A DNA stretch of 64,000 nt, from NCBI RefSeq assembly GCF_029784155.1, contig NC_073693.1, positions 289,450,875 to 289,514,874 on the forward strand, written 5' to 3'. The notes below the pieces were generated by a model. It made no database searches. It saw nothing but the letters and a program-made list of their open reading frames with translations, and had not been told where the DNA came from. The DNA comes from Uranotaenia lowii. Lineage: Eukaryota; Arthropoda; Insecta; Diptera; Culicidae. Position numbers and translations under genes: made by a program. Within the stretch, counting starts at the first letter, position 1. Each line of letters opens with the position of its first letter. Below, in pieces: positions 39,579 through 54,938 of this stretch.

Positions 39579-42070
39579 TATATAAAAATGGAGGCATAAA
39601 TATGTGCAAACACGAAAAAAAGGTTGCAGGGTTTTTCCGAATTACATGCGATTTTTTGTTGCTGTGTTCGTCTTTGCGCGGAGAAAACCCCAACGGAGAG
39701 ATAATTTCGAAACTGTGTTTGTGGAATTTTCAGTTTTAATTCGTATCGAATAAAAGTCATCGCACTCAATTTCCATTTGTTTTTTCATTCAAATAATCCA
39801 GAGTAGGAAGGCGCCAAAACCAATCAAGGCTTGCTGATAGTCACCCATCTCTACGTTGGATGTTTTGGCACTGTACACTTCACGTGGCACCAGTGAAATG
39901 GATAATTGGATGTGATTGTTAATCTTATCCTAATCTTATCTTTATCTTATATATGTTATCTTAATGAGATGAAAAAACTCTACTAACCGGAAAAGAGCAT
40001 GTTGCCGAAAATAGTTATTTTTGCTTCAGAATCAAGGTAACCCAAACATTTTTTAATCTAATTAATCCAAGGCTTGCCAGATTGTCCGGATTTTCCCGGA
40101 TTATCCCGAATATTTGCAAAATCTTGCAAATGCATATATTATTTGCAAAATCACACAAGAAACTCTAATTCAACAAAATAATCATGATAGGTTTCCGAAA
40201 GCCTAAAATACAATATCTATTTTGGAAAGAAATGCCCGGATATTGTCAGGATTCTGAAAAAAAAACCGAATTTGCCAGGTCCGGATTTGTTTTACGGTCA
40301 TATTAGAGAATGTTATTTTACTCGAGGAAAATAAAATTCAACGATATGACCGTACACATTTTGACACACTCGTCACAACTAAACAGATAATGATAAAACA
40401 TTGCCATATGCCTTATTTTACCATGTAAGTATATTTAAGGCAACCTTAAATTGATTAACCTGATTTTCATAATTGTTATCAAAAGTCAGAAACAACAACG
40501 TCTTCTAACACAAGAAATTTGGAAAATAAAAATTTGTATCTAAAGAAATATATAAATCAAGATCCAAAACAAAAAAAGAATTTTAAACCAAATTTCGGTG
40601 CTAAGAAACAAAAAGCATAATTTTACAATTTTGATAACTACTACTATACATTACACTCAAATGTTACAAATCATGAAAAATTCTTGAAATTTTCAAAGAA
40701 CTTTTGAGATTAATTTGTGAGTTTTTAATCAACATCACAATGAGAATTCAATTATTGAATCAACGACAAAAAATCCAATAAAATTAAACAAAATAATCTT
40801 TAAGCCAGATTTTGAACACTGATAAGAAAAAGCAACAAAATCCAGAATAAAATTTTACAATTTTGAATTTAATTTCTGATTCTTTAATCATCCAGCCAGG
40901 ATTTGTAATAATTTTTCAAAGCGAAAAGCAAAAATTTCAAAAGTGGAAAAAAATCATTTTAATTTATGAAATCGAAAGCTCAGTGAAAAAATTATAAAAT
41001 ATATAAAAATAATAAGTTGCCAAGTTTATTGACAGATTTAGAATACGAATTTTTCAATTTTAAAAAGTATGAAGAATAAAAAAAATTCTATAATTCTCTT
41101 CAGAAATTGAGCATTTTCAATGCCTTTTTGTGAGTAACCCTATGATTTAAAGTTGTTGTGAATCAGGATTCGAAGGATATTTTCAATGTTTTTTTTCCAA
41201 AAACCTAAGCCATCACATTTTGACAAATTTTATTCAATGTAAATTGAGAAGATGATGAAATAATTCCAAGAAGATAATCAAATGGATTTCAGGTAATAGA
41301 AAACGAGATACAGAACGTGTAATGGAAATTCGCAAAAAAAAAAATTGAAAAACATATTAGAAGCATAAAAAAAAACACGGAATTTCATACCATGAGAAGT
41401 GTTGTTTGAAAACACTGCAATTGAAGATGTGCCATGTCTGCAAAATGCAATAAGGCAATTAATTAAAAATGCTGAATATGGCAACACATCTCAACAAAAA
41501 AAAAAATCATTGAAGTCGCGTATGCCATAAATATGGTTAACAAAAAAAAAATTCGCACTTTTTTAGGGTTTGGAGCTTTTGGCACAGATCATTGTGATCC
41601 AAGTTTTTCTTAGGATTAATCGAAAATGGACATAACAGTGTCCTTTGTAAACGGACAAAAAAGTGTAAAATGAAAAAGAAAAATCCGAAGATATTCATTT
41701 TCAGCATTCGCTGGAAATAAAAAAAAATTAGAAACTTATAAATTATTACGAAAACAACGCACTAACCTACGTTCAAAATTGTCAAAAGCGAGGAAAAGCG
41801 GCAGAAATGAACGTATTTCCTGATACATAAGCCAATGTCTAAATCCTCTTCCTTGGGGTGTAAACAGAAATAGCTGTTTTAAATTGATACTTATAAGTTC
41901 GAACTACTTTCTTTGATTTATTTTTATTAAGGTTCACTTTACAAAATCAGATAGAAATTCAGTAAGGTTTTGTTTACACTGATATACGTACTGCATAAAA
42001 AAAATCTAGCAAAAAAAAACCGTGTTAATTCCCGAAAACCGTGTAAAAAAGTCCATTCAAATTCTGCAGC
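39579..42070. other. Very AT-rich non-coding DNA
   Basis: Apart from phrases like GCTTGCCAGATTGTCCGG (40072) and TTGCCAGGTCCGGATT (40269), which resemble decayed transposon ends, nothing is recognised. Short frames are spurious. Confidence 0.45.
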
Positions 42071-42560
42071 TCTGAAGTTCTGACACTTAAGACCTGAGAC
42101 CTGAGACCTGAGACTTGAGACTTTAGACCTGGACTTGAGAATGTAGACTAGAGACATGAGACCTAAGACTTTAGACATGACACCTGAGACCTAAGTCCAG
42201 GGACCTGAGATCTGAGACATGAGACCTGAGACCTGAAAAATGAGACCAAAGACATGGGACATTAGACCTGAGACCTGAGACTAGAAACCTAAGTCATAAA
42301 ACACGAGACCTGAGACATAAGACCTGAGACATAAGACCTGAGACATAAGACTTGAGACTTAAGATATGACACCTGAGACCTGAGACCTTAGGCATGGAAC
42401 CTGAGACAAGGGATATTGGACATGAGGCATGAGACATGAGATATGAGACCTGAGACCTAAGACGTGAGACCTGAGACACAAGACATAAGACATGAGACCT
42501 GAGGTATGAGACAAGAGCCATGAAAGATTAGACCTGAGACATGAGACTTTAGACCTGAGA
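42071..42560. repeat. Degenerate ~7-bp tandem repeat (GAGACCT/GAGACAT)
   Basis: About 70 imperfect units of TGAGACC, TGAGACA, TAAGACC and similar. The minus-strand frames it creates (LRSQVSGL-type repeats) are by-products. It passes directly into the 119-bp repeat at 42561. Confidence 0.9.
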
Positions 42561-43140
42561 CAAGCTACTAGTGTTATTACCGTGAAAAATTAGTTTATTT
42601 CCGATTTCAACTTGCGACCCTTTTAGTGAATGGGTTTGACTTGTAGGAGACGAAAAACAGTGTCGCGACTTCGCTAGTACAAGCTACTTTTGTTAGTACC
42701 GCGAGAAATTAGTTTAGCTCCGATTTCAACTTTCGACCGGTCAAGTAAAAGGGTTTGAGTTGTAGATGACAAAAAAAAAGTGTCGCGAGATCGCTAGTGC
42801 AAGCTACTAGTGTTAGTACCGCGAAAAATTAGTTGAACTCCGATTTCAACTGACGACCCCTCTAGTAAAAGGGTTTGACTTGTAGGTGACGAAAAATAGT
42901 AACGCGAGTTCGGTAGTACAAGCTACTAGTGTTAGTACCGCAAGAAACTAGTTTAGCTCTGATTTCAACACCTACAAGTCGAACCCTTTCACGAGAGGAA
43001 TCGCAAGTTGAGATCGGAGCTAAACTAATTTCTCGCGGTGCTAACACAAGTAGCTTGTACTAGTGAACTCGCGAGACTTGTTTTCGTCACCTATAAGTCA
43101 AACCCTTTCACTTGACCGGTCGAAAGTGGAAATCGGCCGT
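42561..43140. repeat. ~119-bp tandem repeat with an inverted terminal unit
   Basis: CAAGCTACTAGTGTTAGTAC starts units at 42561, 42680, 42800 and 42919. The unit includes AATTAGTTTAGCTCCGATTT, CAAC and AAAGGGTTTGACTTGTAG. From about 42966 the sequence runs in the opposite orientation (CTACAAGTCGAACCCTTTCA ... GTAGCTTGTACTAGTG) to 43140. The array is therefore partly palindromic. Confidence 0.85.
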
Positions 43141-43147
43141 AGGAATG

Positions 43148-43200
43148 GGGGAGGGGGGGGGGGGGGGGGGTTTGGGGGTTAAACCCTCCCCCCCATGAAG
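43148..43200. repeat. Poly-G tract with mirrored poly-C
   Basis: An almost pure G run of more than 20 bases is followed by TTTGGGGGTTAAACCCTCCCCCCC. It could fold as a hairpin or a G-quadruplex. It lies at the end of the 119-bp array. Length in the assembly may be unreliable. Confidence 0.8.
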
Positions 43201-43587
43201 ATCCAAAAATGCCAAGTGAAATTTGGTCTGCTAAACATAAAATTTGACATTTCTAATCAAAATGACGGACAACTAAAATGATTTAAGAGTAACAATAGAG
43301 TAACAATCTCAACTCCAAAACCTCGAAATCTCATGCCAGGACCACAATTCTACATCAGTTTTTCAAAAAATTTCTCACATGTTGATAATTATTGAGTCCT
43401 AGATTGTCCGAATTTCAACAATGTTTTTTTTGGTTTTATTTTTGACACTTTACCAGTATTATGGCATTCGTGTCTAAATCGAATTTCAACCAGATTTTCT
43501 CACTCTATTTGCAAGATCAAACGAAAGTTTCGATTCAGTCCTTAGAATTATGTATCTGTCAATACACGACAAATATTGTTCTCGCGA
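43201..43587. other. Non-coding; nothing recognised
   Basis: AT-rich sequence with no array or frame of note. Confidence 0.4.
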
Positions 43588-43908
43588 TATTGACGTTATT
43601 TTTCATCGGATTGTGATGAAAATTTGCATATAGGGGATTTGAGAGATGGGGTATAGAATCAAGATATTTATTTTAGTGTCAGGGGTCGGCAAAAGGGGTC
43701 GTCCATATGATCTGTTCAGTGTTTTTACTATATTGACGTTATTATGCATTGGATTGATATGAAAATTTGCACATGAGTATTTTGAGGGACGATTAATCGA
43801 TTCCAGTTATTAAAATCAAGGTCAGGGGTCGGCCAAAGGGGTCGTCCATTTCGTAATTTCTCAACTCATACTGAATTTTATTCAAGATTGACTCTTTTTA
43901 TGATTGGC

Positions 43909-43924
43909 AGCAGTGAAAACTGCT
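43909..43924 (-). terminator. Histone-type 3' stem-loop candidate
   Basis: AGCAGT-TTTC-ACTGCT on the minus strand has a 6-bp stem and a 4-nt TTTC loop, the geometry of replication-dependent histone mRNA 3' ends. An outer GATTGG...CCAATC pairing extends the hairpin. It begins 8 nt after the stop codon of the short basic frame, and AAAAAGAG follows. The stem sequence differs from the usual GGCYCT. Confidence 0.45.
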
Positions 43925-43932
43925 GAACCAAT

Positions 43933-44040
43933 CTAGACCAAACTCTTTCTTGCCGTCTTCTTGGATGTTGAAGGAACCGTCTTCTTTGATGATGGAGGAA
44001 CCGTCTTCTTGGATGGTGGAGGAATCGTCTGCTTATCCAT
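43933..44040 (-). CDS. 35-residue lysine-rich peptide, histone-tail-like (hypothetical)
   Basis: An ATG at 44040 opens a frame to a TAG at 43933. The peptide starts MDKQTIPPPSKKTV and ends SKKTARKSLV, with three spaced SKKT units and the phrase TARKS, which also occurs in the histone H3 tail. It is basic (eight K, one R) and proline/serine rich, without signal peptide or membrane segment. A TATA box and initiator lie upstream at the right spacing. A histone-like stem-loop lies downstream. I cannot name it: a truncated histone gene, a linker-histone- or protamine-like minigene, or chance are all possible. A longer overlapping minus-strand frame (44180-43878) is less convincing because it ignores this promoter. 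Confidence 0.35.
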   Translation of the reverse strand: MDKQTIPPPSKKTVPPSSKKTVPSTSKKTARKSLV

Positions 44041-44073
44041 CCCAGTGATGCTCTCACTACAAGAATCGTTGAA

Positions 44074-44136
44074 CGAATGACTCCACTCAGACTGGGTACG
44101 CTGCTTTTATAGCGTCTAATGCCCGAGAGAGAGAGA
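44074..44136 (-). promoter_or_regulatory. Core promoter candidate: GA repeat, TATA box, initiator
   Basis: On the minus strand, a GA/CT repeat (44127-44136) precedes TATAAAA (44111-44105). An arthropod initiator TCATTC lies at 44080-44075 (fits TCAKTY; +1 at 44078). The first T of TATA falls at -33, a normal spacing. The 5' UTR would be 37-38 nt. GA repeats plus TATA and a very short leader are features of insect histone promoters. Confidence 0.5.
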
Positions 44137-44950
44137 AATGGGAGGAGCTTCACGCACGAGTTTACAAATATGGATGTCAACTCATATAATTTTTTTCTTT
44201 ATTCTTTTATTTCTTTCCTCTTTCTGTTTCTCTTCTCCTCATCTACAGTCCATAAAAACTTTTTAATGTTTTTACGATATTGGCGTTATTATACATTGGA
44301 TTGAATGAAAATTTGCATACGGGGATTTTAAGGAACGGACAATCGATACCAGTTACCAAATTTTGTAGAAGGTGTCGGAAAAAGGGGTCGTCCATATCAA
44401 CTGTTTTTTTTCGCGATATTTGCGTTATTATACATCGGATTCAGATGAAAATTGGTACACGTAAGTTTTGAAGGACGGGCAACCGAATTCGGGTATTAAA
44501 TTCAGTGTGAGATGCCGGCAAAAGGGGTTGTCCATATAAACCTTTCAAAATTTTTGCAATATCGTCGTTATCAAACATCGGATTGGGATGAAAATTTTCA
44601 CACTGTTGTTTTCATGGACGGTTAATTGATTTCAGATGTTTTGTCAGGAGTCGACGAAAGGGGTCGTCCATGTTATTTAATTTTTCACAGTTTTAAGCAA
44701 TATTGACGTTATTATGCAATTGATTGCTTTGAAAATTGGCACACGGGAATTTTGAGGGAAGGGCAATCGATTACAAATATCAAAGATTGTATAAGAGACC
44801 ACCGAAAGGGATTTAGCTTTTTGGCAATAATTGCGTTGTAATACAATGATCGAGTCGAAATTCATACACGGGAGTTTTTTGGCACGGTCAAAAGATTCCT
44901 GATTTTAAATTTAGTAGCAGACGACTGAAAAAGTGATCGTCCAATATTTT

Positions 44951-45718
44951 TACAATTTATACTTAACAATGAATTCGGAAGTGCATCTGGAAAATGTTTG
45001 GCAATAGACTTTCATGCAAACTTTTCATGACTTATTCCAAGTTGAAAACGAAACGGAATTCGTATGGGATCAGCTAGTCATATATAAAAAATTAGATCTA
45101 GATTCATTTCAAAGAATTAGTTTTATGAAAAATCTAGATTTTAGTTTTTAAAACTTCAATCACAAGATTGAAATAATGATAATATTAAATGATAATTCAT
45201 AAGTTGGATTTTTATCTCCAGGTAAAAATTCAGCTGGAAATTTAATATTATTTACATTCATTACAAATTCTTCAAAATCAAAGTTCCTAGCTAAAATCTT
45301 AAAAATTAATCGAGTTTACAAGAGAAGAAAATAAACCTTACTTTTACCGTAACCCTAATGTTTTAACTATTTCAAAATATTTAATACATTTTTACCCATG
45401 ATTAAAATGGCTATGCTTGTAGCTAAAAAAAATAAGTTTGCTCTTTTAAATGAGTAAAAAATATCTTCTAAATGAAGCGTCCAAAATCCTTTTTTTCGAT
45501 TATAGTCGTTTCTACATCATTGTATCACTCGCGACTTTTATCAACAATGCAGTTGGCATACCAGTAATTGAAAAACTATTCTGGAATAACTGTGTTCTTG
45601 GGCTCGAAATCACGGACATCAGCTCAGGAGGCAACTGACTTACCAACTGAACTGTATTACATGCCTTCTTATTTTTGAAAACTTTATGAAAAAAAAAATT
45701 ATTAACTCCTAGGACTTA
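44951..45718. other. AT-rich non-coding; nothing recognised
   Basis: No array or inverted repeat stands out. A plus-strand frame at 45450-45638 has no recognisable domain. Confidence 0.4.
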
Positions 45719-46269
45719 CCCAGCAAACATACATCGCATAAGAAATGTCAGCTCAACTCGTTAACAATGTTAATGCGAATCGTAATTCCTACCAAACTAA
45801 GTAAATAATCGTAAAAATGGTTAGTTAAAGTCTACCGACTCGTATATGACAAAAGTCCGCCATGTTTGCAAATTTGTCTCCCGCGTGCGGGATTCAAATG
45901 AGAAAACAACCTTGTTGTTCTCTTTGCGATAAGCAGTGCAACCAGATTTCTAAAAATCAGAGGGTCCATTTGGATAAACTGGCCAATGAGAGAAGCAGCA
46001 AATATTGTCGCTGGCAACGGTTTGTATGCATTGAGAGCAAAACTTGCCCTCTCTCACATACTTTCAGGATGTACGGTAAAAGGTGTTGTATATCGTCCAA
46101 TTTTTACAACTCTTATCGCTTAAGCCAGAAGTTAAAAACATGTATGTATATTGCCTCCACTTTAGTACGTAAATGCTGTTTTTTCGAGTTATATTAGATG
46201 ACTTTATAATGTATATGAAACGTATAGCAAAGTTTGTTGAGAAATATACCTACAAAAATGTTTGCTGGG
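45719..46269. mobile_element. TA-target MITE with CCCAGCAAACAT termini
   Basis: TA flanks it at 45717-45718 and 46270-46271. The left end CCCAGCAAACATA and the reverse complement of the right end CCCAGCAAACATT match for 12 bp. Length 551 bp, no transposase. Frames inside (45862-46197 plus, 45832-46017 minus) show no family. A Tc1/mariner-type origin is inferred from the TA. Confidence 0.8.
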
Positions 46270-46271
46270 TA

Positions 46272-50880
<4,609 letters not shown>

Positions 50881-50881
50881 A

Positions 50882-51045
50882 ATAATAATGAATGAAACAC
50901 ATCTTACCTTTCGGCAACTTATGGGATTCGAACCCAAAAGTTTTCTTGCCGATACCAGGAATCGAACCCAGCACGCCTGGCTTACCAGACTCGCGCCAGC
51001 CTATCTGATAGACCACATCAGTGCTATATGGCTAGAAGAGGAACC
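50882..51045 (-). repeat. tRNA-derived SINE with two B-box-like motifs
   Basis: On the minus strand: an A-box-like TGGTCTATCAGATAGGCTGG, then a perfect B box GGTTCGATTCC. A second B-box-like GGGTTCGAATCCC follows inside a hairpin whose outer stem is CGGCAA/TTGCCG. The tail is TTCATTCATTATTATTTATT, AT-rich and short-repeat like a SINE 3' end. The acceptor stem does not pair, so this is not a functional tRNA gene. Confidence 0.6.
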
Positions 51046-51744
51046 AAATGGTACTATGTATAAAAGAAACCTCGGAAAAATATTTTATTTTAACCCTTTG
51101 TTTCATGAAGTAACAAATTTGCAACAATGAGCTTGCAGCAATCAGCAATGTATGGAAAAAGTTAAAAATCGTATTAAATTTTAATTTTTTTTTCTTGTTG
51201 AACTCCTTACTTCCAACTGTTAAAAATGATTTTTGAGAAAAATTAAAATCATGAAATGAAGGGTTAAATATATCTGAAACATCAAATATAATAGGAAATT
51301 TTGATTGGAAAAGACGTGAAACAATCTTAAAAACACGATATAATCATAATAATTATAATATACTTTCCTGGAGAAAATTTACGTTTAATATTAAACCGAT
51401 AATTTGATTTTTCAAACATAAATTTTTCAAAACAAAAGTAAAATCAACAAATAGATTTAATGAAATTGTATCAGTTTGGAGATATTGCATTTTGAAAATG
51501 TGGACTTTTTGAAAGGAGAGAGAAGTGGCGGGTCAGTCTCAAAAATTTAGGATTTGCATTGAAGTCCTCAGCGAATCTATCGGTCAAGTTTGACGAATGT
51601 CGGATAAGAATTTTTTTCACTGTGCAAATTCGACATGGAATGACCTAAGTGCTTATCCTACCAAAGTAGGACGTCAGGTAAGCCGACTTTTATTCAAAAT
51701 AATTCAAAAAGCCATTGTTAATTAGTACTTACATGGAATAATCT
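51046..51744. other. AT-rich non-coding; nothing recognised
   Basis: No frame, array or inverted repeat was seen. Confidence 0.4.
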
Positions 51745-51880
51745 ATAAATATTAAATTGTATTTCTGTCTGTCTGTCAATCTGTCTGTTTGTCTGTCTGT
51801 TGAGAACCATTCAAGCAAATGGTACCGAATGTGACATGGGAAGGAATTTGGCTACAAAAAATATTTCTTCAATTTTTTGG
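51745..51880 (+). repeat. ~150-bp minisatellite, unit left of a MITE
   Basis: It contains (TCTG)n-like TTTCTGTCTGTCTGTCAATC, then TTGAGAACCATTCAAGC, AAATGGTACCGAATGTGACAT and GGGAAGGAATTTGGCTAC, the same order as in the main array. It is cut by the MITE at 51881. Confidence 0.65.
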
Positions 51881-51882
51881 TA

Positions 51883-52828
51883 AGGCTATGATCATTTAGT
51901 CTCCGGGCAGTTACAAACGTGTGTATTTTAAAAACTATTCATTCGATCGAAAAACTTTGTATGAAGGAAATAAAGGTGTTAATATGACATTTAATATAAA
52001 AATATAAAAAAAAATATTTATTAATGATTTCAAGAAATACTCTTACTTTTTCATAAAATCTCTTTTTTATCTATGCACACTTTTTTCAGTCATGTATTGA
52101 TTTATTTTTTCTACCACAGAAGTAAAACCTTTGCAAAATCATGATATTTTACACAAACTCACCTAGAAAAAGCAATTGGAATCTAGTTGGAACCTTTTCA
52201 TGAGTAGGCATCTCGAAAAATTTGATCTTTTATATCCGGTTTTAACATAAATTTTTTTAATCCATCAGAACACATCTGTCATATTGCGTAAAAACCGGAT
52301 GAACAGATTGCGATCTTTGAAACTGATCATTTTTGGTTATTTACTTGGTGTCTACTAGTCAGACAACACTTTTTGCCTGCCAAAAATAGATTTTTTGCAT
52401 TATTTAAGGAGTCTGCATTCAGTTATCCCCAATAACCATAGACTTTTTCCATATTTAAGATCAAGGATTGCATTCCGATGGTTGAGTCGAACTTCGTGTG
52501 GATCCTAGAGTGGCTCCTTATGCTTCTTAACCATTTGATACGAAAAAAGAATCAGAAAAAATCAACATTTCATGAGCTTTCAAGTCAACAATAAAGAATT
52601 TTCGAGGCGCAAAATCCGTAAAAGGAGCAAATTTGTGCAAAATAAATTTTACCATGTCTTTTTGCATCGTAAATATCTCAAACACACGTTAACTTAAAAA
52701 TCTATCAAAAATAGGCATAATAGTCATTTTCATAACCAACAAAACGCTACTAAAGTTTTGCATATCCGAGCTCAATTAACGTAGCTATCACCGAAATAAA
52801 GTGCCCGGATACTAAATGATCATAGCCT
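51883..52828. mobile_element. TA-target MITE with AGGCTATGATCATTTAGT termini
   Basis: TA flanks at 51881-51882 and 52829-52830. The left end AGGCTATGATCATTTAGT is matched perfectly by the reverse complement of the right end. The inverted repeat continues with one mismatch through CTCCGGGCA / ATCCGGGCA, about 27 bp. Length 946 bp, no transposase. Removal restores the TTTTTTGGTACCTCCTTTTT context of the minisatellite. Confidence 0.85.
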
Positions 52829-52830
52829 TA

Positions 52831-54010
52831 CCTCCTTTTTTCCAGAGAAGAAATAAGAAGGAGGGTTATCTTACAATTTTGAAAATAACTCGAGAATAAG
52901 TCAAGCAAATGGAACCAGATTTGGCATGTGAGGGTATTTCAATACGAGAAATGTTTCAATGATTATCTGAAACCCCTCCCTCTTTCCAGTGGAGTGGTTG
53001 AAAGGGAGAGAACGGCTTTCATACAATTTTTATTTCTAAATTTGAGCAAATGGAACCAAATTGGCTTAGGGGAATATTTGGATATGGGAAAAGGTTCTAT
53101 GATTGTTTGAACTCCTTCCAATTTGCATTGGGACGATAGAAAATGGGGAGGGGGCTCATACAAATAATCGCAATACTCAATTACTGATTTCGCGAGGGGA
53201 ATCAAATAAAGCATGCGAGAGTATTTGGGTGAACGAAATGTTCCCAAGATGGTTTGAAACTTTTCCCACCTGTCATTTAAGAAACCTAAAGGGGAAGGGG
53301 CTCCTATACAATTTTTTGCAGAATCTACGAAATAATCGAGCAAATGGAACTAAATTTGAAATGGAAGGATATTAGGATTTGGAAAATGACTCTATGGTTT
53401 TTGAGAACCCTCTACTTTGATTCTAGAAAACAAATACGAAGAGAAAAGGGAGCCACCACAGTTTTTTTTTTTAATATTTCGAGAGTTAATCAGTCGAAAG
53501 GCACCGAATTTGGTATAGTTTTGTATTTTAATACGAGTAATTTTTTTATATTTATTTGTGACCTTTCCCTTCTTCCATTAAGTGAGATGGGAAGTGAAGA
53601 CGGAAGCCTCATACATTTTTGTGGGATATCTATAGAATTAGTCATACGAAATAAACAAACTTTAGTATTTAAGGGAAGGTTTTTGGGATGGATAAATGTT
53701 TCTATGCTTATTTCCTACAGTGGGGGATGAATAGGGAAGAGGGGAGCTTTCATACATTTTTTGCATTACTCGATAAAATTTTTAGAAAAAGGGGCAAATT
53801 TGCCATAAGAAAGTATATGGAAATAAGAATATTCTCCATTCTTTTCAGTGGAGAGCTTAATAACTTTAATAACTCGAGAAATGATCGAAAAAATTTTGCA
53901 TGGAAAGGAATCGTTTTCTTGATTATTCAACAGGCGGACTTCAATAATTTTATTTTTTTAAGACTTGAAAAGTGATTAAGCAAATGGAACAAAATTTGTT
54001 TTGGGAGAGG
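52831..54010 (+). repeat. Main ~150-bp minisatellite array, about seven degenerate units
   Basis: Units follow the scheme ACTCGAGAATAAGTCAAGC, AAATGGAACCA, ATTTGGCATG, GAGGGTATTTGGATACGAGA, AATG, then a CCCTCCC..CTTCCAGTGGAG tract and AGGGGGCTTTCATACAATTT. Relatives occur at 17755, 19029, 22651 and 51745. Several frames across it (53103-53975) are by-products without domain similarity. Confidence 0.8.
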
Positions 54011-54129
54011 AGTTTTATCCAAATGAAACATTTACAACAGAATCTAAACTTTAGATATAAAATACTGATGGAACATTAAGACTCCAACCAAACTTTTGCT
54101 AAAGTTTAAAGACTGAGTTTCGAAGGAAC

Positions 54130-54482
54130 TGGTTTCTGTTTCTAATTCAAATAAACCTTTGGAGTAAAACAAATGATGGGAAAGTGGAACAAGACAGTGT
54201 TTTTGTATGTCCCCATCATGTTTGTCAAATGCCGCTACTCTTTAATAACAGGTTTTATAGAATAAATATAGGATTTTTATCATTAAAACTTCAAATCTAT
54301 GCTCTAATCAACATCTTAAGAGCGAATTGAACATCTCAAAACAGATTTGATAAAATTTATCTTAGGAATGAAATTCCCCCACATTATAGCAACCCTAAAT
54401 TTAGTTTATTCCTTTAAGTTATAAAAGACTTGGATTTTTATGAAACTTTTGCTTTGTCGGATGAAAGTTATCAGTTTGTAGC
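54130..54482. mobile_element. TA-target MITE, GGGGAA family, copy 3, left part
   Basis: Shares GGTTTCTGTTTCTAATTC, GTGTTTTTGTATG, AATAACAGGTT and ATCTTAAGAGCGAATTGAA, in order, with 32570-32950 of copy 2. It is interrupted at 54482 by the BEL element. The left terminus is lost or too diverged to place. Confidence 0.7.
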
Positions 54483-54905
54483 TGTTGCGTGCTATTTTAG
54501 CAATACTGTTTATAGTTTATAGAAACCATAATGACAGTGATCTAGATACTTGTCAGAATAGGCTCCACTGCTTTGTAGAACAGGAAATAAAAATGTCATT
54601 CTGAAATCGATTGTGAACCATATAGCACGTTTATCGAAAGAGGTATCAAATCATCAAAATTTTACTAAATTCTTTAAATCAGCATCTTAAATTTATTATT
54701 CTAGTATATTCGGCTAAACTCACAATCAAAATTAAAACAGTTGTTACGAAAATAGTGACAAGGAGATTTAATATGTAAGTCATTCAAATTTGTTAACCTA
54801 ATTTAATACTAATCAAAATGAAAAATAATTACAGTTTTGAGCTATCACATCCATAAAATAAACGGACGATTGCTTCAAATAACTCCGAAAGTTCGCGTAA
54901 CAACA
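54483..54905 (+). repeat. 5' LTR of the BEL element
   Basis: 423 bp, TGTTG...CAACA. It differs from the 3' LTR at six positions by direct comparison (five transitions and one transversion), about 1.4 percent. It contains AATAAA-type signals (near 54592 and 54855). The PBS after it (CTCAAAAATATTAAC...) matches no tRNA I can name. Confidence 0.95.
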
Positions 54906-54938
54906 CTCAAAAATATTAACATTACGAACGTGATCGTG

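Larger units (their letters stand above)
43588..44950 (+). repeat. ~130-150-bp degenerate tandem repeat, interrupted at 43862-44258
   Basis: Units share ATATTGACGTTATTATGCAT, TGGATTG, ATGAAAATTTGCACA, GGACGG.CAATCGATT and CAAAAGGGGTCGTCCAT. Starts are near 43588, 43730, 44270, 44405, 44555 and 44695, with a decayed unit to about 44950. The foreign segment 43862-44258 lies between the second and third unit. Confidence 0.75.

Noticed and set aside
41939..42521. Minus-strand frames with leucine/serine/valine repeats
   Set aside because: By-product of the degenerate GAGACCT array.
44119..44471. Plus-strand frames with hydrophobic stretches over the repeat array
   Set aside because: They run across the junction between the interrupting segment and the array and have no start or domain support.
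50940..51020. Functional tRNA gene
   Set aside because: A and B boxes are present but the acceptor stem does not pair and an AT-rich SINE-like tail follows.
52963..53975. Several 80-130-codon frames on both strands
   Set aside because: They lie in the ~150-bp minisatellite and do not recur with the same sequence from unit to unit as a protein would.
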